Shown here in pieces: positions 26,901 through 36,287 of a DNA stretch of 64,000 nucleotides (position 1 is its first letter; each line of letters starts with the position of its first letter). Position numbers and translations under genes: made by a program. The notes beneath the pieces were generated by a model, which was given only the letters and a program-made list of their open reading frames with translations, was not told where the DNA came from and ran no database searches. This DNA comes from Lawsonibacter asaccharolyticus (lineage in GTDB: Bacteria; Bacillota; Clostridia; Oscillospirales; Oscillospiraceae): assembly GCA_003112755.1 (NCBI GenBank), contig BFBT01000001.1:310001-374000 (forward strand), given 5' to 3'.

Positions 26901-28055
26901 TTATCTCTGTTTTTCGGCGGACAGGAACTCCTCTATGGCAGTCCTCCCGGCCCGGACCGAACCCTGAACAAAGTCCGGCCTGCCTCCGCCCCGGCCGTCC
27001 AGGGCCTGATTCAGTTCCCTCACAAAGGAGCGCAGATCTCCGCCCCGCAGGCCGATGGCGTATTTATACCCCTCCCCATCGCCCCCGGAAAAGCAGGCAC
27101 AGCGGCCTCCGCAGACTTGGAGGACTGCGTCACACAGGCGGCGCAGTCCGTCGGGGGACAGCCCCTCCTCGAAAAGGATCACATCCCCCGCCCCAGCCAG
27201 ACCATCGGCCAGCTGGGCAAACCGTGCCTCCTCCATACGGGCGAGGCGGGTCTTCAGGTCCTGATTCTCCCCCAGCAGGCGCTCCACCCCGCCGGCCGTC
27301 TCAAAGGGCTTGGCGGAAAGCAGATTGGAGATCCGCCGGTTCTGGCCCAGCACCCGATCCAGATAGCTCAGGGCCCGGCCGCCGCAGAGCAGCTCCACCC
27401 GCACGCCCTCCCGGAACTTCTGTACGGAGAGAAGCTTGACCAGCCCCACCTGTCCGGCGGATGCCACATGGGTACCGCAGCAGGCGCAGGTGTCCGCCCC
27501 AGGGAAGGAGACAATGCGGACCTGCCCAGAGATCGCCTTTTTGCTCCGATAGTCCAGCGCAGCCAGCTCCTTCGTCGTGGGGTAGGTGACCGATACGGGG
27601 CGGTCCTCCCAGATGTACTGGTTGGCCCGCAGCTCGATGTCCCGCAGGTCTTCCTCCTCCAGCGGCCCGTTGAAATCGATGGTCACCAGGTCGCTGCCCA
27701 GATGGAAGCCCACGTTGTCATAGCCGTAGGTACTGTGGATCAGGCCGGAGACGATATGCTCCCCGGAGTGCTGCTGCATCAGGTCGAAGCGCCGCGCCCA
27801 GTCTACAGCCCCCTCCACCTGAGTCCCCGGCTCCAGGCGGGCGGCGCAGGTGTGGACCACCGCTCCATCCTGCTCCTGGACCTGGGTGACTGGGATGCCG
27901 TTCAGCGTACCGGTGTCCCAGGGCTGCCCTCCCCCTTCAGGATAGAAGGCCGTGCGGTCCAGCACCACAGACCACCCCCCCTTGTCAGCAGCACAGGACA
28001 CCACCTGGGCAGTGAAGCGTGTCAGGAAGGGGTCCTGCTGGTACAGCTTTTCCAT
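26901..28055 (-). CDS. Alanyl-tRNA editing protein (AlaX-L type) with DHHA1 domain
   Basis: The 384-residue protein matches the editing domain of alanyl-tRNA synthetase: FYPEGGGQPWDTG, zinc ligands in MQQHSGEHI and CACCGTHV. These clear Ser- or Gly-mischarged tRNA-Ala. A coiled linker follows and then a C-terminal DHHA1 domain (GLRRLCDAV, GGGGRPDFVQG). The start is ATG 28055 behind GAGGAG; an upstream extension has no ribosome site. Confidence 0.88.
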   Translation of the reverse strand: MEKLYQQDPFLTRFTAQVVSCAADKGGWSVVLDRTAFYPEGGGQPWDTGTLNGIPVTQVQEQDGAVVHTCAARLEPGTQVEGAVDWARRFDLMQQHSGEHIVSGLIHSTYGYDNVGFHLGSDLVTIDFNGPLEEEDLRDIELRANQYIWEDRPVSVTYPTTKELAALDYRSKKAISGQVRIVSFPGADTCACCGTHVASAGQVGLVKLLSVQKFREGVRVELLCGGRALSYLDRVLGQNRRISNLLSAKPFETAGGVERLLGENQDLKTRLARMEEARFAQLADGLAGAGDVILFEEGLSPDGLRRLCDAVLQVCGGRCACFSGGDGEGYKYAIGLRGGDLRSFVRELNQALDGRGGGRPDFVQGSVRAGRTAIEEFLSAEKQR

Positions 28056-28167
28056 ATGAAAAACTCCTCTCGGATCGAAATGGCAGAAACAGCATACCAC
28101 ATTCCGTAGGAAAATGCAAAAAAAGAGAGACGGCTGATCTGGGCGGTATCGCCTTCTAAATCCACGA

Positions 28168-28200
28168 CAGCCGGCACTGTCCAAAAGACAGTGCCGGCTG
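28168..28200. other. Perfect 14-bp palindrome between genes
   Basis: CAGCCGGCACTGTC and its complement around a five-base loop, downstream of the copper-amine-oxidase-like gene (minus). Only a short T-run follows, so termination is possible but not certain. Confidence 0.5.
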
Positions 28201-28244
28201 AGCGTTCTCGATATTCCAGAGCTCCTTTTTCAGGGGGCCCCGGC

Positions 28245-29318
28245 TCACCGGATGGACAGGGCATCGCCCTCCAGGGTGACTGTGCGGCCCAACATCTCAA
28301 AGAGCCGGGCAGGAGCCCAGGTGGTGCCGGGGGCGGCAATGTAGGGGGCCATCCCATAGTCCGCAGGGGCGGTCATCCCCACTGCCCCCTTGATCTTCGT
28401 CACGCCAATGATCTGGTCCTCTCCCACCGTCATCTGGACAGAGAACTGATCGCTCTCCACGGCGATCCTGTCACTCTCTCCATCTTCGCCGGGGGTGTAG
28501 ATCACCTGATAGCCAAGCGCCTGGGCCACAGCGGCCACGGGGACCATGGCGGTGCCGTTTTCAACGAGGCCGGTAACGGGCAGGACCATATCTCCCTCCA
28601 GCACCAGGTCCAGCGCCGTGCCGTTCTCCGGGAGAACGGAGGACGGTTCCTCCTTCTCACTGGGCAGGAGCATCAGGCCGTCAGCGTGGGTCTGTCCGGG
28701 ATAGGACAGGGCCACCGCCTGATACCAGGCCATGATCCGGTCTCCTGCCTTCAGGTCCTCCAGTGCGGCAGAGCCGCCCGCATAACGGACAGTCTGGGTA
28801 TCACCGTCCAGATAGATCAGCAGTCCGCCGTTGTCTGTCGTGACGATCAGGCCGCCGTCCTCCCCCTCTGTGATCTCCTCCACCACATGGTACTGGGCGC
28901 AGGAGATATCCTGAGGGATATTCCGGACCACCGCATAGGCTGCGGACTGGGGCGGAAGGGAGCGGGTGGAAATGGGGCTGTGGAACACATAGACGCTCTC
29001 CCCCTCCTTCAGGTCCGCGGGATCTGATGCAGTGCGGTTCCCGCTGTCGATCCATACTGTATCAGAAGAAATATTCATGATATACTCACCGTAGCGCTCA
29101 GAGGAGAGGACCAGGCGGGTGACTGTACCCGCTTCATCCCGAATGACCTGGGTCACTTGTCCAAAGTACAGCACGCTGGCCGGGAGAGTCTGGGCCTGAG
29201 GTGCAGAGGCGGCGGCGGAATCTCCAGGCTGACCTTCGGCTTCCGCTGCCATACCGGGGACCGCAAGGGTGCAGAGCAGGGCGCCGCTTATCACGAGAGC
29301 AGAGAAGGTTCGTTTCAT
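28245..29318 (-). CDS. Secreted protein with copper-amine-oxidase-N-like domain
   Basis: The 357-residue protein has a signal peptide (about 1-24, ending AVPGMAA). A beta-rich middle (about 45-220) is followed by a C-terminal copper amine oxidase N-terminal-like domain (about 255-357; MVPVAAVAQALGYQVIYT, TWAPARLFEMLG). In Clostridia and Bacilli this domain is common in wall-associated proteins and is not an oxidase. It is divergently placed from the ECF sigma gene, which could control it. Confidence 0.8.
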   Translation of the reverse strand: MKRTFSALVISGALLCTLAVPGMAAEAEGQPGDSAAASAPQAQTLPASVLYFGQVTQVIRDEAGTVTRLVLSSERYGEYIMNISSDTVWIDSGNRTASDPADLKEGESVYVFHSPISTRSLPPQSAAYAVVRNIPQDISCAQYHVVEEITEGEDGGLIVTTDNGGLLIYLDGDTQTVRYAGGSAALEDLKAGDRIMAWYQAVALSYPGQTHADGLMLLPSEKEEPSSVLPENGTALDLVLEGDMVLPVTGLVENGTAMVPVAAVAQALGYQVIYTPGEDGESDRIAVESDQFSVQMTVGEDQIIGVTKIKGAVGMTAPADYGMAPYIAAPGTTWAPARLFEMLGRTVTLEGDALSIR

Positions 29319-29501
29319 ATCATAACACTCCTTTTTCTTTCAAACGCTCGGAAATTTTTCCTTGCACTGAGATAGACGGTCAAAGGGTAAAAAAGTTCCC
29401 CCTCTGGAGAAATTTTTTTGTTCCCTATGAGATATTTTTCCGTGTCCGGGGATATTCCTGGTGAAAAGCTTTTCAAGATCCCGCAAAGGAGGTGAGCTCC
29501 C

Positions 29502-30017
29502 CTGACAGACGAGTCCTTTACCTCGGCCGTTCGGACCTATGGAGACACAGTCTACCGCGTGGCCTATCACGCCCTGAAAAACCGGGCCGACGCCGAGGAT
29601 GTGATGCAGACCACCCTGCTCCGGCTGCTGGAGCACCGGCAGCCCTTTGAGAGCGAGGAGCACATGAAGCACTGGCTGCTCCGGGTGGCCGTCAACGAAA
29701 GCCGGAAGCTGCTGCGCTCCTTCTGGCGCAGGCACGCCGTCCCCCTGGATGAGTGGCGGGATGCCCCCGTGTTCCAGGACCCGGCTCAGTCCGAGCTGTT
29801 TCAGGCCGTGATGGCTTTGGACGCCAAATACCGCCTGACCATCTATCTCTACTACTATGAGGGCTGCTCCGTCAGCGAGACGGCAGCCGCCCTCCGCGCA
29901 AAGCCATCCACCGTTCAGACCTGGCTGCAGCGGGCCCGAGCCCGCCTGCGCCGCACACTTTCTGAGGAAGAGGAAGGGGAGGGACCTGAGCATGTTCGAC
30001 CGCAAATCGTACCTTGA
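29502..30017 (+). CDS. ECF-type RNA polymerase sigma factor, apparent CTG start
   Basis: The 171-residue sigma-70-family protein has region 2 (YGDTVYRVAYHALKNRADAEDVMQ) and region 4 (YRLTIYLYYYEGCSVSETAAAL, then VQTWLQRARARLRR). Region 2 begins before the first conventional start (GTG 29559). The frame opens right after a TGA at 29493, and the only start matching the AAGGAGG site at normal spacing is CTG at 29502. The next gene overlaps it by 26 bases. Confidence 0.85.
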   Translation: MTDESFTSAVRTYGDTVYRVAYHALKNRADAEDVMQTTLLRLLEHRQPFESEEHMKHWLLRVAVNESRKLLRSFWRRHAVPLDEWRDAPVFQDPAQSELFQAVMALDAKYRLTIYLYYYEGCSVSETAAALRAKPSTVQTWLQRARARLRRTLSEEEEGEGPEHVRPQIVP

Positions 30018-30624
30018 CACCATTTCGGCCCTGCGGGCCGATCCCGACAAGCTGGAGGAGATCATCAAGATGAAAGAGAATGACCGCAGACATATCCCGC
30101 ACTCCCTGCGCCCCGTGGCCGCGGTGGCCGCCGCCCTGGCCCTGCTGGGCATCTCCGTGGGCGCTGTCAACACCGAACCGGTCCAGGAGTTCCTGTACCA
30201 CATCTCCACCGCCGTTCAGGTGGGCGTGTTCCGCCAGGACATCACCACAGAGGAGGGGGTGGACCTCACCATCTACCACATGCCTGAGGTCAGCCTGGAG
30301 GACCGGGACGGCCGGGCGATCCTCCTTCTGGACGGGGAGGAGACGGACATCACAGACGCCCTGGCCCAGGATGGGCACTACACCTTTCAGCAGCAGAGTG
30401 AGGGCACCGTACTGGACCTGACCGTCACTGGCAGTGTGCAGGACTGGACCCTCACCTGCTCGGTCCACGGCGAGGGCGAGGAGGGACCGGTCTACACCTA
30501 TACCGGCGGGGAAGCGGATTCCTCCACCGTCACGGTGGACACGGGAGGCGAGGTCTCCGGTGTGGTCTCAGCGGAGCCCAAGGAGTCGGGGCTCACCGCC
30601 GCCTCGGTCACCCCGGCCGGCTGA
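29992..30624 (+). CDS. Probable membrane anti-sigma factor
   Basis: The 210-residue protein has a short cytoplasmic N-terminus, one membrane segment (about 42-59, VAAVAAALALLGISVGAV) and an extracellular beta-rich domain with many acidic and threonine residues. It overlaps the ECF sigma gene, the usual arrangement for a sigma/anti-sigma pair. No ZAS or known anti-sigma motif is recognised, so the function is inferred from position and topology. Confidence 0.6.
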   Translation: MFDRKSYLDTISALRADPDKLEEIIKMKENDRRHIPHSLRPVAAVAAALALLGISVGAVNTEPVQEFLYHISTAVQVGVFRQDITTEEGVDLTIYHMPEVSLEDRDGRAILLLDGEETDITDALAQDGHYTFQQQSEGTVLDLTVTGSVQDWTLTCSVHGEGEEGPVYTYTGGEADSSTVTVDTGGEVSGVVSAEPKESGLTAASVTPAG

Positions 30625-30670
30625 GCTCTGAACGCCAGCGGCGTTTCCCCGGAGGTATCCCCAGAGGAGC

Positions 30671-30712
30671 AGCGGGTCCCCCGGCGCGGCGATGCCACCC
30701 GGGGGACCCGCT
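30671..30712. terminator. Terminator between convergent genes
   Basis: AGCGGGTCCCCCGG and its complement around a 14-base loop, between the anti-sigma gene (plus) and the flavodiiron gene (minus). Confidence 0.6.
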
Positions 30713-30719
30713 CATTCTC

Positions 30720-32075
30720 TCAGGTGACCGGCTCAAAATCAGAGGCCGGACGGCCGCAGATGGGGCACCGGAAGTCCTCCGGCAGGGTGTCCGACTCGTA
30801 GATGAAGCCGCAGATCTTGCAGATAAATCCCTTGGCCTTGGGGGCGTCCGCCACCGCCTGCTCCGGCGCTTCCTGCTCCCCCCTCACGGAGGCGGCCAGG
30901 GCATCGGCCAGCGCCTCCAGCTCCTGGTCCTGCCCTGGAGCCAGGGCGGACTTCAACGTCACGGTCTGCTCCAGCAGCTCCATGTTCTTCATCTCCCCCA
31001 GTATCTGGGCCATCAGCTTTCCGCTGGCTGGAGCCCAGGAGCCGTTCTGGATCAGAGCCACCGTCCGATCCTGGAGGGCGTGATGGGCGATGTCCCGCAG
31101 CAGCTCCTCCATGGGGGTGAAGATGCCGTTGTTATAGGTGGCGGAGGCAAAGACGATATGGCTGTACTTAAAGGCGTCAGACAGCACGTAGGAGCAGTGG
31201 GTCACCGACACGTCATACAGCTCCACCGGGATGCCCCGCTCCGCCAGGCGGCAGGCCAGGATACCGGCCGCCGTCTCCGTCCCCCCATAGATGGAAGCGC
31301 AGGCAATGAGCACTCCCCGCACTTCCGGCTGGTAGGAGGCCCACTTTTTATATTTGTCCATCAGATAGCCCAGGTCCCTGCGCCAGATCGGACCGTGCAG
31401 GGGGCAGACCATCCGGACGTCCAGCCCCTCCACCTTTTTCAGCAGGGCCAGCACCTGAGGGCCGTACTTGCCCACGATGTTGGTGTAGTAGCGGCGGGCC
31501 TCGTCCAGCCAGTCCCGGTCAAAATCCACCTCATCGGCAAACAGCACGCCGTTGAGGGCGCCGAAGGTGCCGAAAGCATCGGCGGAGAAAAGGATGTGGT
31601 CCGCAGCATCGTAGCTCACCATTACCTCCGGCCAGTGGACCATGGGGGCGGAGTAAAAGGTGAAGGTGTGCCGCCCCGTGCACAGGGTGTCCCCCTCCTT
31701 CACCAGCATGGCCCCCTTGGGGGCGCTCCAGTGGAACTGGCGGAGCAGGTTCATCGACTTCCCATTACAGACGATGGTAGTCCCGGGGTAGCGGACCAGC
31801 AGGTCGCCCAGGGTAGCGGCGTGGTCGGGCTCCATGTGGTGGACGAATACATAGTCCAGCCTCCGGCCCTGGAGGGCGTGCTCCAGGTTCTCGAAGAACT
31901 GGTGCTGGACCGCCCGGTCCACCGTGTCGAAGAGCACCGTCTTCTCATCCAGCAACAGGTAGGAGTTGTAGGACATCCCCCTGGGGACCGGGTGGTCACT
32001 TTCAAAGCGGGGGCTCTGCCGGTCGTTGCCGCCGATCCAGATCAGATCCTCTGTCACGTTCCGCACACAATGCAT
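30720..32075 (-). CDS. Flavodiiron protein with C-terminal rubredoxin (FprA-like)
   Basis: The 451-residue protein reduces oxygen and/or nitric oxide to protect anaerobes. The metallo-lactamase-like di-iron domain has HHMEPDH (about 80-86), HWPE, SADAFG and PLHGP. The flavodoxin domain follows (about 255-400, ASIYGGTETAA). A rubredoxin domain closes it, with CKICG and CPICG. The rubredoxin fusion supplies its own electron carrier. ATG at 32075 follows GAAAGAAGG. Confidence 0.92.
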   Translation of the reverse strand: MHCVRNVTEDLIWIGGNDRQSPRFESDHPVPRGMSYNSYLLLDEKTVLFDTVDRAVQHQFFENLEHALQGRRLDYVFVHHMEPDHAATLGDLLVRYPGTTIVCNGKSMNLLRQFHWSAPKGAMLVKEGDTLCTGRHTFTFYSAPMVHWPEVMVSYDAADHILFSADAFGTFGALNGVLFADEVDFDRDWLDEARRYYTNIVGKYGPQVLALLKKVEGLDVRMVCPLHGPIWRRDLGYLMDKYKKWASYQPEVRGVLIACASIYGGTETAAGILACRLAERGIPVELYDVSVTHCSYVLSDAFKYSHIVFASATYNNGIFTPMEELLRDIAHHALQDRTVALIQNGSWAPASGKLMAQILGEMKNMELLEQTVTLKSALAPGQDQELEALADALAASVRGEQEAPEQAVADAPKAKGFICKICGFIYESDTLPEDFRCPICGRPASDFEPVT

Positions 32076-32222
32076 ATCATAAACCTTCTTTCGTATGGAA
32101 AATCCTTCTGCTCTTTTATCCTACCACATAGGTTATCCCGGCGCAACCGGCCTCATTATGATTTTCTCGTTTTATTTTGTCTGTGTTCCCGTAACTGGCT
32201 GGAAGGACCGACGCCCCAAGAG

Positions 32223-32266
32223 AACGGTCCCCGCGGAAAAGGGGTTTCTTTTCCGCGGGGACCGTT
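32223..32266 (-). terminator. Terminator of the shikimate operon
   Basis: A 19-base stem (AACGGTCCCCGCGGAAAAG) with a six-base loop begins right after the aroE stop. T-runs flank it on the plus strand more than the minus, so it may also serve the opposite direction. Confidence 0.7.
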
Positions 32267-32267
32267 T

Positions 32268-33137
32268 TTATGCCTCTCCGCCCAGGCCGCAGGCCTCGAT
32301 CACGTGCTGTTCCATCTCCTTGGCGTTGATCCTTACGCCGGCGAAATACTCCAGGGCGAAGACCGCCTGATAGATCAGCATCCCCAGGCCGTTGGCCGCT
32401 TTCAGCCCCCGCAGCCGGGCCTGCCGCAGCAGCTCGGTCTCGGCCGGGCTGTAAATGAGGTCGAACACCGCCGCGTGCCCGGGCAGTTCGTCCAGGAAGC
32501 TCAGGTCCCGGAACTGGCTGTTCGTCCCTGTCATGCCCAGACTGGTGCAGTTGATGAGGATGTCGCAGTCCCTGGCGCCCCGGCGCAGGTCCTCAAGGGC
32601 GAAACCGATGTGCCCCATCCGGCCCTTGGCCAGATTGCACAGGGCCTCCGCCTTCTGGGGGGTCCGGTTGCACACGGTGATGGGGCCCGCCCCCTGCTGC
32701 ACCAGCTTCAGGGCCACAGCCTTGGCCGCGCCCCCCGCGCCCAGCAGGGTGATGCGGCGGCCCGGCACCTCCACCCCCAGGTCGGTGAGAGCCTGGTAGA
32801 AACCCATCCCGTCGGTGTTGTGGCCGATGCACCGCTTTCCCCGGATGCACACGGTGTTGACCGCGCCGTACAGCCGGGCATCCTCCCCCAGCTCATCCAT
32901 CAGTGGGACCAGGGCCACCTTGTGGGGCATGGTGGCGTTGAAGCCCGCGAAGCCCTCCCGGCGGGCGGTATCCAGCCACTCCTGGGTATCCCCCTGGTGG
33001 ACCAGGCGCTTGGTGTAGTGATAAGGGATTCCCAGCTTCGCGATCATCGCGTTCTGGATCAGGGGCGATTTGGAGTGCTCCACCGGGTCACCGATGACGC
33101 ACAGCCTGCCCAGGCCCTGCTCCGTTTTTTCCATCAT
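32268..33137 (-). CDS. aroE: Shikimate dehydrogenase AroE
   Basis: This 289-residue enzyme reduces 3-dehydroshikimate to shikimate with NADPH. It shows the substrate-binding SKSPLIQN, catalytic Lys in NATMPHK, NTDGMGF and the Rossmann motif GAGGAAKAV. The start is ATG ATG at 33137 behind GTGAGG; the longer frame reaching 33194 has no ribosome site. It is last gene of the aro operon. Confidence 0.94.
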   Translation of the reverse strand: MMEKTEQGLGRLCVIGDPVEHSKSPLIQNAMIAKLGIPYHYTKRLVHQGDTQEWLDTARREGFAGFNATMPHKVALVPLMDELGEDARLYGAVNTVCIRGKRCIGHNTDGMGFYQALTDLGVEVPGRRITLLGAGGAAKAVALKLVQQGAGPITVCNRTPQKAEALCNLAKGRMGHIGFALEDLRRGARDCDILINCTSLGMTGTNSQFRDLSFLDELPGHAAVFDLIYSPAETELLRQARLRGLKAANGLGMLIYQAVFALEYFAGVRINAKEMEQHVIEACGLGGEA

Positions 33138-33212
33138 GATGTCAGCCTCACTTTCCCACGCCGGTCTCCCGCCCCTCTCCGGGCGGCGGGACACGGCGGC
33201 GCTCCTTCTCGG

Positions 33213-34007
33213 TCAGCGCACGTCCTGGCCCCGCCGCACCAGGGCCAGGACGGAGTCCACCGTCTCATCCACCGTGGTGCTGGGGACGGTGTACCGGGCA
33301 TATTTGCGGTACAGGTTGATGCGCTGATCATACAACAGGAATACCCGGTCCCGCCCCCCGCTGAGCAGTGGCCGGCCGTCCAGCTCCGTGTTGGCGATGT
33401 CCCTGGGGTCCCGGTCCAGGAAATAGACGGTGCCGGTGGCGCTGAGGATCTCCATATTCTCCGGCCGGAGGATGATCCCGCCGCCGGTGGAGATGACCGT
33501 CCCCTCCATGGCCGCGGCCCGGCGGGCGGCGGCGGTCTCCTCCCGGCGGAAGGCGGCCTCCCCGTCCTGGGCAAAAATGTCCGGGATGGAGCGCCCCGTC
33601 TTTTCCACCACCATGGCGTCCGTCTCCACCAGGGGCATCCCCAGCCGCTCCGCCAGGGCCGCCCCCACGCAGGACTTCCCGCTGCCCGGCATGCCGATGA
33701 GCACCACATTGGTCTTTCGGACCGTGCCAGTGCCGCTGCGGTCGATCAGCTCCTGCTGCCGGCGGCGGCTGATGGCCATGATGGTCTGGAATAGCTCCTT
33801 TACGTCCTCCTCCTGCCGGATGTCCACCGCCAGGCTGGCCCGCTTGGCCAGCACCCGGCGCTCCCGCTCCCGGTCCAGCACCTGCATCCCGTGGGCCAGC
33901 TTGTACTCCCCTACCTTGCCAGTGACCTCCATCCGCCGGAGGAAGAGCCGGACCAGCTGTTCGTCCAGCTCGTCGATCTCCTGTCTGTACTGTTCCAAAT
34001 CGCTCAT
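33213..34007 (-). CDS. aroK: Chorismate mutase - shikimate kinase fusion
   Basis: The 264-residue two-domain protein has two parts. Residues 1-90 are an AroQ-type chorismate mutase (YRQEIDELDEQLVRLFLRRM, then GEYKLAHG). Residues 98-264 are a shikimate kinase with Walker A GMPGSGKS, the DAMV metal site and STGGGIILRP. The fusion joins a step before chorismate to one after it. It lies between aroC and aroE. Confidence 0.9.
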   Translation of the reverse strand: MSDLEQYRQEIDELDEQLVRLFLRRMEVTGKVGEYKLAHGMQVLDRERERRVLAKRASLAVDIRQEEDVKELFQTIMAISRRRQQELIDRSGTGTVRKTNVVLIGMPGSGKSCVGAALAERLGMPLVETDAMVVEKTGRSIPDIFAQDGEAAFRREETAAARRAAAMEGTVISTGGGIILRPENMEILSATGTVYFLDRDPRDIANTELDGRPLLSGGRDRVFLLYDQRINLYRKYARYTVPSTTVDETVDSVLALVRRGQDVR

Positions 34008-34035
34008 ATCGCGTCCCTCTCTCTGTCCAAATCGG

Positions 34036-35013
34036 TCATAAGTCCATCAGCTGGCAGGCAGCCAGGGCGGCGGCGGCCTCGATCACGGGCAGCGCCCGAT
34101 GCAGGATACAGGGGTCGTGCCGGCCGGTGATGGTCAGCTCCGCGTCTTTTCGCTGGACCAGATCCACCGTCTGCTGAGGCTGGGCGATGGAGGGGGTGGG
34201 CCGGATGCATACCTCGAACTCCACCGGCATCCCGTTGGTGATGCCCCCGTTCACCCCGCCGGAGTGGTTGGTCCGGGTCTTCACTGTGTCTCCATCCATA
34301 TAAAAGCTGTCGTTGGCCTGGCTCCCCCGCAGAGAGGCAAAGCCCACTCCGTCTCCGAAGCCCACCGCCTTCACCGCGGGCACCGCGAAGAGGTACTGGG
34401 AGAAGATGCCCTCCACGTTCTCCCCGTAGTCCGGCGCCCCCAGGCCGGCGGGCAGACCGGTGACGGCACAGCGGATGCCCCCGCCTACCGAGTCCAGCTG
34501 GCTCCTGGCCTCCAGCACCGCCTGCTCATACTGCTCCGGCGTGGGGTCCGGGATGCCCGCCACGTTGGAGATGCAGGCGGCCACCTGGACTCCCTTCTGC
34601 TCCAGCAGCTGCTTGGCCACCGCCCCTGCAAAGACCAGCGGCGCAGTGAGCCGGCCGGAGAAATGGCCTCCGCCCCGGTAGTCGTTGCACCCCTGATAAC
34701 GCACATAGCCGGCGTAGTCCCCGTGTCCTGGACGGGGCAGGTCCTTCAGCTTCGCGTAGTCCCTGGAACGGGTGTCGGTATTTGCGATCACCGCGCACAG
34801 CGGGGTGCCCGTGGTCCTGCCCTCAAACAGGCCGGAGAGGATCTCCGGCACATCCGCCTCCTTCCGGGCGGTGGACAGGGGACTTCCCCCCGGGGCCCGG
34901 CGGGCCATCTCGGCGGACACCCGCTCCAGGTCCAGCTCCAGCCCCGCAGGCACCCCCTCCAGCACCACACCGATGGCGGGGCCGTGGGACTCTCCAAAGA
35001 TCACATATCGCAT
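34036..35013 (-). CDS. aroC: Chorismate synthase AroC
   Basis: The 325-residue enzyme makes chorismate from EPSP with reduced FMN. It has the typical GESHG near the N-terminus, RPGHGDYAG, a GGHFSGR-type signature, and the C-terminal RHDPCILHRALPVIEA. It is somewhat shorter than most (about 350-390), lacking a few N-terminal residues. It overlaps aroA by 13 bases. Confidence 0.94.
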   Translation of the reverse strand: MRYVIFGESHGPAIGVVLEGVPAGLELDLERVSAEMARRAPGGSPLSTARKEADVPEILSGLFEGRTTGTPLCAVIANTDTRSRDYAKLKDLPRPGHGDYAGYVRYQGCNDYRGGGHFSGRLTAPLVFAGAVAKQLLEQKGVQVAACISNVAGIPDPTPEQYEQAVLEARSQLDSVGGGIRCAVTGLPAGLGAPDYGENVEGIFSQYLFAVPAVKAVGFGDGVGFASLRGSQANDSFYMDGDTVKTRTNHSGGVNGGITNGMPVEFEVCIRPTPSIAQPQQTVDLVQRKDAELTITGRHDPCILHRALPVIEAAAALAACQLMDL

Positions 35014-36197
35014 GCTTCTCGCTCCTCTCTCTGCCGCAGGACGCGCCCGCCCAGGCTCTCATAGACCTCCCAGAAGTCGGGGTAGGACTTGGCCACGCTC
35101 TCCGCGCCCCGGATGGTCACTGTCCCTTCCGCCCGGGTGGCGGCCACCGCCAGCATCATGGCGATGCGGTGGTCGTTGTGGCTGTCCGCAACGCCCCCCA
35201 GCAGCCGCTCCACGCCGCGGATCTCCAGAAAATCCGCCCCCTCGGTGAGCTGGCCGCCCAGCTTGTTCAGCTCCTCCGGGATAGCCGCCAGGCGGTCACA
35301 CTCCTTCAGCCGCAGCCGCCCCGCGTTGACCAGCCGGGCCGTCTGCCCGGGCCGGAGGGCGGCCCGCACCGCCAGGGCTGGAGCCAGGTCCGGACACTGG
35401 GCAATGTCCAGCTCCACCCGGCCCGGCCCGGCCAGCTGCTGGAAATAGGGTACAGCACACCGGTCCCCCTGGGTGGAGTCCGGGTCCAGGCCATCCACCG
35501 TCAGCGGGCTCCCCAGCCCGGCGGCGGCCAGCCAGAAGGCGGCCTGGGAGTAGTCCGCCTCCTCCCCCAGAGTGCCGCGGCCGTACTGCTGGCCTCCGGG
35601 CACCCGGAAGCCCTCGGGCAGCTCCTCCACCCGGATGCCCCGGTCCCGCAGCACCTGGAGGGTCATGTCCACATACCCTCTGGACTCCAGCGGGGAGGTG
35701 AGCCGGATGATGCTCTCCCCCTCCAGCAGCGGCAGGGCAAAGAGCAGGCCCGTGACGAACTGAGAAGACACATCCCCCGGCATGGGATACTCCCCGGGAC
35801 GCAGCCGGCCCCAGACCGTCAGGGAGTCCCCCTCCCGGCGGTGGGTGATCCCCATCCCGTCAAAGATCCGGAAGTAGGGCTCCTGGGGCCGGTCCATCAG
35901 CCTCCCCCGTCCCCGAAACACGCCTCCGCCCCGCAGGGCCAGCGCCACCGGGATCAGGAACCGCAGGGTGGAGCCCGACTCTCCGCACTCCAGCACCGGG
36001 AGCTCCCCCTCCCCTTCCCGCAGGCTCTTCAGGCAGTCCCGGGTGGCCCGGATATCCTGGGAATCCGCCCGGTGAGCGGGGTCGTCCAGGTTCTCCCCCG
36101 CCAGCGCCCGGGCGATCAGCAGCCGGTGGGCCTGGCTCTTGGAGGGAGGCGGCGTCACCGCCCCGGCCAGCAGCCCAGGCTCGATCATCACTGTCAT
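35001..36197 (-). CDS. aroA: EPSP synthase AroA
   Basis: The 398-residue enzyme joins shikimate-3-phosphate and phosphoenolpyruvate. It shows PPSKSQAHR near the N-terminus, ESGSTLRFL, and the C-terminal RLKECDRL and DHRIAMML. The start is ATG 36197 behind AAAGGAGCGGAACAT; the longer frame to 36245 runs into a terminator. First gene of aroA-aroC-chorismate mutase/shikimate kinase-aroE, behind an attenuator-like leader. Confidence 0.95.
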   Translation of the reverse strand: MTVMIEPGLLAGAVTPPPSKSQAHRLLIARALAGENLDDPAHRADSQDIRATRDCLKSLREGEGELPVLECGESGSTLRFLIPVALALRGGGVFRGRGRLMDRPQEPYFRIFDGMGITHRREGDSLTVWGRLRPGEYPMPGDVSSQFVTGLLFALPLLEGESIIRLTSPLESRGYVDMTLQVLRDRGIRVEELPEGFRVPGGQQYGRGTLGEEADYSQAAFWLAAAGLGSPLTVDGLDPDSTQGDRCAVPYFQQLAGPGRVELDIAQCPDLAPALAVRAALRPGQTARLVNAGRLRLKECDRLAAIPEELNKLGGQLTEGADFLEIRGVERLLGGVADSHNDHRIAMMLAVAATRAEGTVTIRGAESVAKSYPDFWEVYESLGGRVLRQREEREACDM

Positions 36198-36226
36198 ATG
36201 TTCCGCTCCTTTTCTCGCTGTGCTGC

Positions 36227-36268
36227 AAAAAAACGGGGGACACACCGATGAAATCGATGTGTCCCCCG
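36227..36268 (-). terminator. Attenuator-type terminator before aroA
   Basis: A stem of 16 base pairs with one mismatch (CGGGGGACACA...) and a three-base loop, followed on the minus strand by seven Ts, 30 bases before the aroA start. It lies between the leader ORF and the operon, so it can only stop aro transcripts early. Confidence 0.8.
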
Positions 36269-36287
36269 CATCAGCATCCAGATCTGA

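Noticed and set aside
31080..33794. Open frame of 904 codons on the plus strand
   Set aside because: It lies antisense to the flavodiiron, aroE and aroK genes, has no ribosome site or domain, and reflects high third-position GC.
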